DNA of 8,403 nt, from assembly GCA_030830595.1 (NCBI GenBank), contig JAURMS010000064.1:1-8403 (forward strand). Reading direction: 5' to 3'. How positions within the stretch are numbered: position 1 is the stretch's first letter; every line of letters begins with the position of its first letter. The translations under genes and the position numbers were made by a program. The notes under the pieces were generated by a model. It saw only the letters and a list, made by a program, of their open reading frames with translations, had not been told where the DNA came from and searched no databases. The DNA is from Gammaproteobacteria bacterium. GTDB taxonomy: Bacteria > Pseudomonadota > Gammaproteobacteria > Steroidobacterales > Steroidobacteraceae. Shown piece after piece: positions 1 to 5,295 of this stretch.

Positions 1-1
1 G

Positions 2-226
2 AAGCCGGCCCACTTCGGCGAACGGCTGACCTTCCAGCTGGGGGTGACGAAAATCGGCCGGACCTCCTGCTCGCTGGACATCAACGCGTCCTGTCAGGGT
101 GAGGTTAGGATGACCGTCCGGCAGGTACTGGTTTTCATCGACCAGAAAAAGCGCACCCCGGTACCCATCCCTACCGACATCGCCAAACGGATGAAGCGCT
201 TCATGGCGGTCCCTCCCAAGGCTTGA
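2..226 (+). CDS. Acyl-CoA thioesterase, hotdog fold (3' end only)
   Basis: C-terminal 74 residues of a protein whose start lies before the window. The visible part reads through a beta-strand-rich segment (FGERLTFQLGVTKIGRTSCS, then a strand ending in TVRQVLVFID) and closes with a PIPTDIAKRMKRFM helix. This is the typical end of the 4-hydroxybenzoyl-CoA thioesterase / YbgC-like family: a 'long strand, G-R-S/T-S, ambiguous strand, P-I-P, amphipathic helix' pattern. Such enzymes hydrolyse acyl-CoA or aroyl-CoA thioesters in the cytoplasm. The catalytic Asp or Glu sits in the missing N-terminal half, so activity cannot be judged. It points the same way as the following cyclase-family gene and ends 71 bp before it, but a separate promoter lies in between. 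Beside an oxidoreductase that makes acyl-CoA products, a CoA-releasing role is reasonable but inferred. Confidence 0.75.
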   Translation, partial: KPAHFGERLTFQLGVTKIGRTSCSLDINASCQGEVRMTVRQVLVFIDQKKRTPVPIPTDIAKRMKRFMAVPPKA

Positions 227-251
227 TCGACCTCTCCCGCTGATCTATATT
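223..251 (+). promoter_or_regulatory. Sigma70-type promoter for the cyclase-family gene
   Basis: A -35 box TTGATC (223-228; four of six bases match TTGACA) and a -10 box TATATT (246-251; five of six match TATAAT) are separated by exactly 17 bp. The -35 box overlaps the thioesterase stop codon. Predicted transcription start is near 258, giving a leader of about 40 nt before the ATG at 298. Found by eye; not experimentally supported. Confidence 0.5.
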
Positions 252-271
252 TATTTTAGGTTTAAAACAAA
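250..271. promoter_or_regulatory. Inverted repeat, candidate operator at the cyclase promoter
   Basis: Two 9-base arms, TTTATTTTA (250-258) and TAAAACAAA (263-271), pair at eight of nine positions around a 4-base centre GGTT. The repeat begins at the last bases of the -10 box and covers the expected transcription start, where a bound repressor would block transcription. Its size suits a MarR-type dimer, and the window encodes a MarR protein, but the link between the two is inference. Its extreme AT content against a GC-rich background could produce some pairing by chance. Confidence 0.4.
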
Positions 272-297
272 CTTCTGGCCATTGGGGGTCCTTCAGC

Positions 298-1083
298 ATG
301 AACACACAAAACCTGCTCGGCGACCTGGTGGGCGCGCTGGCCTCGGGCAAGCTCAAGGTCATCGACCTCACCCAGACGCTGTCACCCGAGTTTCCCACCC
401 TCGAATTGCCACCCCAGTTCGGGCAGTGCGAGCCACTGCGCGTGGAAAAGGTCTCGGAATACGACGACCGCGGCCCACTCTGGTACTGGAACAATTTCTC
501 CTGCAACGAACACACGGGCACGCATTTCGACGCGCCGATCCACTGGGTGACTGGCAAGGACCTGCCAAACAACTCGGTCGACACGCTGCCGGTCCAGGAG
601 CTGGTGGGACCCGCGCTGGTGATCGACTGCTCCGCTGAAAGCGCTGCCAACCCGGACTTCCTGCTGGATGTCGCACACCTCGAGCGCTGGGAAGCGGCCC
701 ATGGCCGGATCGATGAAGGCTCCTGGGTGCTGATGCGCACCGACTGGTCCAAGCATTCCAGCTCGGCGCGCTACAAGAACATGGACGAGACCGGCCAGCA
801 CACGCCCGGGCCGACGCCAGAGGCGGTCAAGTTCCTGGTGGAGGAGCGCGGCATACGCGGCTTCGGCACCGAGACGATCGGCACCGATGCCGGCCAGGCC
901 CATTCCATGAACCCTCCCTACCCCGCGCATCACTACCTGCATGGCGCGGGCCGCTATGGTCTGCAGTGCCTGACTAACCTGGACCTGCTGCCCACCCGCG
1001 GCGCCGTCATCATCTGCCCGCCGCTCAAGCTCCAGCGGGGCTCGGGCAGCCCGCTCAGGGTGCTGGCACTGGTGGCCAGCTAG
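298..1083 (+). CDS. Cyclase-family metal hydrolase (isatin hydrolase / kynurenine formamidase-like)
   Basis: A 261-residue protein of normal length for the family. The hallmark HxGTHxDxPxH metal-binding motif is present as HTGTHFDAPIHW, residues 72-83 (His72, His76 and Asp78 as probable metal ligands, His82 as a probable catalytic or ligand residue). Further family blocks are VIDLTQTLSPEFP near residue 21, a central GTETIGTDAG block near 195-205 and a final PPLKLQRGSGSPLRVLALV strand. Members are cytoplasmic Mn or Zn enzymes that open amide or imide rings or cleave N-formyl groups: isatin to isatinate, or N-formylkynurenine to kynurenine. The GTDAGQAHSMNPP stretch followed by HYLHGAGRYG looks more like the isatin-hydrolase branch than short KynB proteins, but this is a visual judgement. 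The ATG at 298 has a weak GGGGG ribosome site 9 nt upstream. Its stop interleaves with that of the convergent oxidoreductase beta gene. Confidence 0.85.
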   Translation: MNTQNLLGDLVGALASGKLKVIDLTQTLSPEFPTLELPPQFGQCEPLRVEKVSEYDDRGPLWYWNNFSCNEHTGTHFDAPIHWVTGKDLPNNSVDTLPVQELVGPALVIDCSAESAANPDFLLDVAHLERWEAAHGRIDEGSWVLMRTDWSKHSSSARYKNMDETGQHTPGPTPEAVKFLVEERGIRGFGTETIGTDAGQAHSMNPPYPAHHYLHGAGRYGLQCLTNLDLLPTRGAVIICPPLKLQRGSGSPLRVLALVAS

Positions 1084-2540
1084 GGCGAGGGTACCTCGGC
1101 CAGGGCGCGCGCGCGCTGCTCGGCCACCCACTCAGCGGGACTGATTCCATCGGCTGGGGAGATGGCGCCGGCCAGGATCTGCCGGAAGCGTGCCATGCCT
1201 CGCTCGTGGGTCTCGCCGTAGCCACGCACCAGTTTCTGGCAGTTGGCCAACTCCACCGCCAGGGCGGGGTCGGTGGCGGCAGCCTGATGCAGCGCCGCCA
1301 ACCACGCTTCCATCGCCGCGGTTTCCTCGCGGTAACGGAGCGTCAGGCGTCGCCAGCGCTTCAGGCCGGCGAGTGAACGCATAAACAGGTAGCCGCTGAT
1401 CGTACTGGTGCGTATGCGTCGACCCCCGGTCCACCGGCCGAGCAGTCGGCGCCAGGCAGGCGAGGAACGCAGCCAAGCCCCCAGCCCAGCTGGCATGGTG
1501 CCGCAGATCTCTTCGACGCGCGGCCTGAGGAAGTCGGTGAGTTCGACGATGGCGCCGGGCCGTGGGGAGGACGGGCGCAGCACTTGCGCAAGGCGCTCCG
1601 GTCGGGTCTTGAGTTCCGCCACCCGGATGGTGTCCTCGAAGGACATCCATAGGGCCAGGCCCTGGGCCGTCGCCTTCAGCAAGTCGCTACCCGGAGTGGT
1701 ATCGACCGCAGCGATCGACTGCAGGCGGTCGAGGTAGAGCGCGGCATGGCGCAGGTCCTGATAGTCCAGCAGCCGGGCAACACCCAGCCGTAGAAGCGAC
1801 CAGGCCGCCTCCGGAAACTCGCCCTGTATCCGCTCGGAGAAAGCCGCCGGCACCGCCGCTTCCGCAGCCTGTTGGCGCGATTCGCCGCCGTCGGCTCCCG
1901 CCTTGCCAGCCGCAAGGTGCTCAAAGGCAGCCTCGAAGGCGCGCAGGTTGGCCTCGACCGCGATGCCGTTATCGCGAATCGCCTGCCGGTAAGCCTCGCG
2001 CTTAAACGGCAGCCCCGCGGAGGCGGCTATGGCGCCGAGAATGACCGCGCTGATGACGGCGCCGTTTCGGGTCGCCAGGGCATCCATGTCGAATGCCACC
2101 AGGGCCTTGGCGGCACGCTCGGCCTCCTCGCGAATGGCCGCTGGGTTCGAGCGTCCGTCCCCGGGATGGGATTTCTCGGCAACAGTGTAGGAGCGATGGG
2201 TGGAGGCGATCAGCGTCGTCCTGTCCGCCGTGACCAGCCCCCGCTGGATCATGCGGCCCGCCTCGACCCATTCCGATGCCACCACCACGTCGACATCTCC
2301 GGGGCTCGGCATCAGGGCCATGATCGGGCGACGGCCGTCAGCAGGCAGGGCGGCTGCGGGAAACAGCTCCAGGTAGTAGATGGTGGCACCCGTGCGCTGG
2401 GCGACCCCCGGCACCGAGGTCGCCTGGATGAGCCAATCCGAGGCCACCGCGACGCGGGTCATCCAGTCCACCACCACGCCACCGCCCTGGCCGCCCAGGG
2501 CGCCCAGCACCAGCGAGATCGGCCTCGAGGGCGCGCTCAT
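1080..2540 (-). CDS. iorB: Indolepyruvate:ferredoxin oxidoreductase, beta subunit (long form)
   Basis: A 486-residue protein. The N-terminal domain (about 1-200) is the pyruvate:ferredoxin oxidoreductase gamma-type catalytic domain: a GALGGQGGG loop at 13-21, SVPGVAQRTGATIYYLEL at 42-59 and DVDVVVASE at 82-90. Compact archaeal beta subunits stop near 200 residues. Here about 280 helix-rich residues follow, with the KLVRGYGETHERG signature at 436-448, matching the C-terminal domain of unknown function (DUF6537 type) of proteobacterial long IorB proteins. With the alpha subunit it should oxidatively decarboxylate indolepyruvate or other arylpyruvates to arylacetyl-CoA and reduce ferredoxin. The ATG at 2540 is chosen because it overlaps the alpha-gene stop in an ATGA and has GAGGTG (2546-2551) 5 nt upstream. 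The open frame runs on to 2699, but that N-terminal part lies inside the alpha gene and has no family resemblance. Confidence 0.9.
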   Translation of the reverse strand: MSAPSRPISLVLGALGGQGGGVVVDWMTRVAVASDWLIQATSVPGVAQRTGATIYYLELFPAAALPADGRRPIMALMPSPGDVDVVVASEWVEAGRMIQRGLVTADRTTLIASTHRSYTVAEKSHPGDGRSNPAAIREEAERAAKALVAFDMDALATRNGAVISAVILGAIAASAGLPFKREAYRQAIRDNGIAVEANLRAFEAAFEHLAAGKAGADGGESRQQAAEAAVPAAFSERIQGEFPEAAWSLLRLGVARLLDYQDLRHAALYLDRLQSIAAVDTTPGSDLLKATAQGLALWMSFEDTIRVAELKTRPERLAQVLRPSSPRPGAIVELTDFLRPRVEEICGTMPAGLGAWLRSSPAWRRLLGRWTGGRRIRTSTISGYLFMRSLAGLKRWRRLTLRYREETAAMEAWLAALHQAAATDPALAVELANCQKLVRGYGETHERGMARFRQILAGAISPADGISPAEWVAEQRARALAEVPSP

Positions 2541-4660
2541 GACGCCACCTCGCGCGGCGCGCCGGCCAGCCAGGTGATCACCCGGCGACGCAGCGTATTC
2601 AACCAGCGCTCCCAGCGCCCCGGATTGAGGACAGTGTCGACTCGGTGGAACGAGGGGCACAGGATGGCCGCGTGGGCCACCTCGCCGCAGACGCCGCATC
2701 CCACGCAGGTATGATCGACGTGCGCCACGGGCTCCGGACGGAGCGGGTCGCTGGAGGGCTTGAGGGTCAACGAGGGGCAGCCTGACAGCCGGATGCAGGA
2801 GTGATCACCGGTACACACCTGCTCATCCACGCCGAAGCGCTCCTTGACCACCCGCCCACCTTCCTGTTCACGTCGCTTGAGCAAGCCACCGATGCGTCGC
2901 TGACGATTCAGCTGGCACTCCCCCTCGGCAATCACGACTTTCGGGCCGCGAAAGGGAGTAGTCAGGGCCTCGCGCAGCACGCTCATGCTTTCCTTCATGT
3001 CGTAGGTGCCGATGCGCCGCACCCACTCCACTCCCACCCCGCGTACTGCCTTCTCGATGGGGTGTTTGAGGTCACGGCCGGTCATCTCGCCACGCGAAGA
3101 GGGAATGAACTGGCCGCCAGTCGCTGCGGAATAGCCGTTGTCGACGATGATGGTGACGCCATCATGCTTGTTGTACACCGCGTTGCCGATGCCACTGGTC
3201 AGTCCGTTGTGCCAGAAGCCACCATCGCCCATCAGCGAAATCGCCCGCCGGCCCTCGACCCGGTTGAGCGCGGATGCGCCGGCGGAGCCCAGGCCATAGC
3301 CCATGATGCTGGCGCCTAGGTTGAAGGGCGGCAGGGTGGCGAAGGAATGACAGCCAATGTCGGCGCTCACGTGCAGCGCACCCATCTCCCGCTGCAGCAG
3401 GTTGAGCGAGGCAAACAGCGGGCGCTCCGGACAGCCGGTGCACAGGCCCGACGGCCGGGGCGGCACATTGGCCGCCAACTGCGCCGAAGGCCGCAGCGGC
3501 ACGACGATCTCGCGCACCGGACGCAGGGCCTCCGGCGCGTGGTCCGCCAGGAACCTGCGCAATCCTTCCAGCACGACCGCACCGGTATATTCGCCTGCCC
3601 TGGGCAGCGGCCCCTTGCCCACCACCCTGGTGGGGCAGCCGCTGGCCGCAAGCTGGCTGGCGATGGCCTGTTCCAGGAACTCGGGCTGTCCTTCCTCGAT
3701 CACCAGCAGCGCCTTCTTGCCGGCGGCAAACTCCTCGAGTTCGTCGGGAATAAGGGGATAAGTCACGTTGAGCACGTAAACGGGAATGCGGGTCTCGCCG
3801 TAGATATCGGCTAACCCCAGCCGCTCCAGGCCGCGCATGACCGTGTTGTACAGGCCGCCCTGCACCACCAGGCCCACCGCTCCATCAGCGGGTCCGAACA
3901 CCTCGTTGAGCCGGTGTTCGCGGATATAGCGAACGGCTGCCGGCCAACGCTCATTGATCTTCTCCTGCTCCTGCAGGTAGGTCGATGGCGGCAGGATGAT
4001 CCGATCGTAGGTGCGCTCCGGCTTGGCCAGCGCATCGGCGGCCGTGAACGAGGGCTTGCGGTTATTGCGGGTCTCGAAGCTGCCGTACATGTGGCAGGCA
4101 CGAATTCGCATCATGAACATCACGGGGGTGTGGCTGGCCTCCGAGAGGTCAAAGCCCTGCTCCACCATGCGCACCATGGTGGGCAGGTCGGTGCGCGGGT
4201 CCAGCAGCCACATCTGCGACTTCATGGCGAAGGCATGGGTGCGCTCCTGCATGATGCTGGCGCCCTCGCCATAATCCTCACCGACCACGATCATCGCCCC
4301 ACCGGTCACGCCCGCCGAGGCCAGGTTAGCCAGGGCGTCGGAGGCCACGTTGGTGCCCACAGTCGATTTCCAGGTGACCGCTCCGCGGATCGGGTAGTTG
4401 ATGGAAGTGGCCAGCATGGCCGCCGCCGTCGCCTCGCTGGCGCTGGACTCGAAACTGACGCCCAGCTCCGCGAGGATCTCGCTGGCATCCGCAAGCACGT
4501 CCATCAGGTGGGAAACCGGCGCACCCTGGTAGCCACCGACGTAGCCAACACCGGCCTGCAAAAGCGCCTTGGTCACCGCCAGGATGGCCTCGCCCTCGAA
4601 GGTCTCGCCATCACCAAGGCGCAGGCTCTGCACCTCTTTCGCGAATGATCGCTCAGCCAT
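2537..4660 (-). CDS. iorA: Indolepyruvate:ferredoxin oxidoreductase, alpha subunit (ThDP and Fe-S)
   Basis: A 707-residue catalytic subunit. The N-terminal pyrimidine-binding domain opens with GETFEGEAILAVTKALLQ and GYVGGYQGAPVSHLMDVL. A GLCTGCPER block lies at 406-413. The thiamine-diphosphate/Mg motif runs from GDG at 478-480 to VDN at 506-508. The C-terminus is ferredoxin-like: C616-x2-D619-x2-C622 with C628-Pro, then C652, C655, C658 and C668-Pro. Family members decarboxylate indolepyruvate (and often phenyl- or hydroxyphenylpyruvate) in the cytoplasm, yielding arylacetyl-CoA and reduced ferredoxin. The ATG at 4660 (MAERSF) is preferred: GAGGTG lies 12 nt upstream, and it leaves a leader of about 40 nt from the predicted promoter. 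An in-frame ATG at 4693 would add 11 residues but lacks a ribosome site and lies within a few bases of the predicted transcript start. Translationally coupled to the beta gene. It diverges from a MarR gene, its likely repressor. Confidence 0.92.
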   Translation of the reverse strand: MAERSFAKEVQSLRLGDGETFEGEAILAVTKALLQAGVGYVGGYQGAPVSHLMDVLADASEILAELGVSFESSASEATAAAMLATSINYPIRGAVTWKSTVGTNVASDALANLASAGVTGGAMIVVGEDYGEGASIMQERTHAFAMKSQMWLLDPRTDLPTMVRMVEQGFDLSEASHTPVMFMMRIRACHMYGSFETRNNRKPSFTAADALAKPERTYDRIILPPSTYLQEQEKINERWPAAVRYIREHRLNEVFGPADGAVGLVVQGGLYNTVMRGLERLGLADIYGETRIPVYVLNVTYPLIPDELEEFAAGKKALLVIEEGQPEFLEQAIASQLAASGCPTRVVGKGPLPRAGEYTGAVVLEGLRRFLADHAPEALRPVREIVVPLRPSAQLAANVPPRPSGLCTGCPERPLFASLNLLQREMGALHVSADIGCHSFATLPPFNLGASIMGYGLGSAGASALNRVEGRRAISLMGDGGFWHNGLTSGIGNAVYNKHDGVTIIVDNGYSAATGGQFIPSSRGEMTGRDLKHPIEKAVRGVGVEWVRRIGTYDMKESMSVLREALTTPFRGPKVVIAEGECQLNRQRRIGGLLKRREQEGGRVVKERFGVDEQVCTGDHSCIRLSGCPSLTLKPSSDPLRPEPVAHVDHTCVGCGVCGEVAHAAILCPSFHRVDTVLNPGRWERWLNTLRRRVITWLAGAPREVAS

Positions 4661-4672
4661 CTTCCAGTCCCC

Positions 4673-4678
4673 CACCTC
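4673..4678 (-). promoter_or_regulatory. Ribosome binding site favouring the 4660 start of iorA
   Basis: GAGGTG on the minus strand, 12 nt before the ATG at 4660, which is rather far. It helps decide the start, since the alternative ATG at 4693 is preceded by ACCTGGTAA with no purine-rich site. Confidence 0.4.
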
Positions 4679-4705
4679 GCCTGAACCAGGCATTTACCAG
4701 GTCAG

Positions 4706-4735
4706 TTGATAGTGGATTTTTAGTTGAAAAGTCAA
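4706..4735 (-). promoter_or_regulatory. Sigma70-type promoter for the iorAB operon
   Basis: Minus-strand -35 box TTGACT (4735 to 4730; five of six bases match TTGACA) and -10 box TATCAA (4711 to 4706; four of six match) with an 18-bp spacer. Predicted start of transcription is near 4699, about 40 nt before the ATG at 4660. It lies in the 113-bp gap shared with the divergent MarR gene. No convincing plus-strand promoter for the MarR gene was found in this gap. Confidence 0.45.
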
Positions 4736-4738
4736 GTA
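4721..4738. promoter_or_regulatory. Pseudo-palindrome over the iorAB -35 box, candidate MarR operator
   Basis: TAgTTGA (4721-4727) and TCAAgTA (4732-4738) pair at six of seven positions around a 4-base centre AAAG. The whole -35 hexamer of the iorAB promoter lies inside it. The position between a MarR gene and its divergent neighbour is the classical place for a MarR operator that represses both genes. It shares the 4-base centre and a T-rich half-site with the repeat at 250-271, but the half-sites are not identical. Operator function is inferred. Confidence 0.45.
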
Positions 4739-4773
4739 TTGCCCTGGCCGCAGGCCCCACCCAGAATGGCGCC

Positions 4774-5295
4774 ATGGCCCAGTCGACCAAGTTGGCAGGT
4801 TCGCGTAACGCCAAGCGGCGGGGCGATCCGGCTGCCCCGGGTTTCAGCCTCGACGATTCGCCCTTCTTCCTGGTGAACCAGGTCGCTGCCGCCTACGCTG
4901 GTGTCATGGAAACCTCGCTGCGAGCAGTGGGCATGGACATTCCGCGCTGGCGAGTGCTGATGCTGGCCCAGCAGGGCGGGTGGCTGCCGGTAGGCGAGGT
5001 CGCGAAGCTGGCTGGCATGAAGCTGCCCACCGCCACCAAGGTGGTACAACGGCTGGCTCGCGATGGCCTGGTGAAGACCCGGACTTCCCGGACCGACCGG
5101 CGGGTCACCGAGGTCGGCCTGTGCCCGCGAGGTCGGCGCGCCGTTGCCACCATCCGCTCCGTCGCCAGCGGCGTTTACCAGCGGGCGTTCGTCGGCTTCA
5201 GTGCCGAGGAAATCAGCTCGCTCACCCTACTCCTACGACAGTTGAGACAGGCGCTCGAGCCCCCCCGCTCTAGACGAAGGACACCTGGCGGCTGA
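4774..5295 (+). CDS. MarR-family transcriptional regulator
   Basis: A 173-residue winged-helix protein. An N-terminal helix (about 27-50) would help form the dimer. The DNA-binding domain covers about 55-122: WRVLMLAQQGGWLPVGEVAK, the recognition region MKLPTATKVVQRLARDGLV (82-100), and the wing with the family hallmark TSRTDRRVTEVGLCPRG (104-120). A C-terminal dimerisation helix ends near 160. MarR proteins usually repress a divergent operon and their own gene until an aromatic ligand or CoA thioester releases them. The divergent iorAB operon is the obvious target, perhaps with the cyclase gene. The ATG at 4774 is the only in-frame ATG in the intergenic gap; its ribosome site is poor. The frame is open back to 4645, but that start lies inside iorA. 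The last 26 bp overlap the convergent Mo-hydroxylase gene, and the basic tail (SRRRTPGG) lies almost wholly in that overlap. Confidence 0.88.
   Translation: MAQSTKLAGSRNAKRRGDPAAPGFSLDDSPFFLVNQVAAAYAGVMETSLRAVGMDIPRWRVLMLAQQGGWLPVGEVAKLAGMKLPTATKVVQRLARDGLVKTRTSRTDRRVTEVGLCPRGRRAVATIRSVASGVYQRAFVGFSAEEISSLTLLLRQLRQALEPPRSRRRTPGG

Noticed and set aside
298..1083. Firm call as kynurenine formamidase (kynB)
   Set aside because: The metal motif is shared by the whole cyclase family, the protein is longer than most KynB, and no other kynurenine-pathway gene is in the window.
1060..1100. Intrinsic terminator between the cyclase gene and iorB
   Set aside because: No GC stem followed by a T run on either strand; the coding regions interlock directly.
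382..1131. A 249-codon minus-strand open frame opposite the cyclase gene
   Set aside because: The plus strand encodes an intact motif-bearing hydrolase; this frame is its shadow and also runs into iorB.
2541..2699. N-terminal extension of IorB to 539 residues
   Set aside because: The added 53 residues lie inside iorA and lack resemblance to the family; the ATG at 2540 has ATGA coupling and a well-spaced GAGGTG.
1872..2714. A 280-codon plus-strand open frame opposite iorB
   Set aside because: Antisense shadow with Arg- and Gly-rich composition and no family features; the minus strand carries clear IorB motifs.
3914..4648. A 244-codon plus-strand open frame opposite iorA
   Set aside because: His- and Gly-rich shadow without motifs, opposite conserved IorA coding sequence.
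4645..4773. N-terminal extension of the MarR protein to 216 residues
   Set aside because: The extension overlaps the divergent iorA start and crosses its promoter; its translation is not MarR-like.
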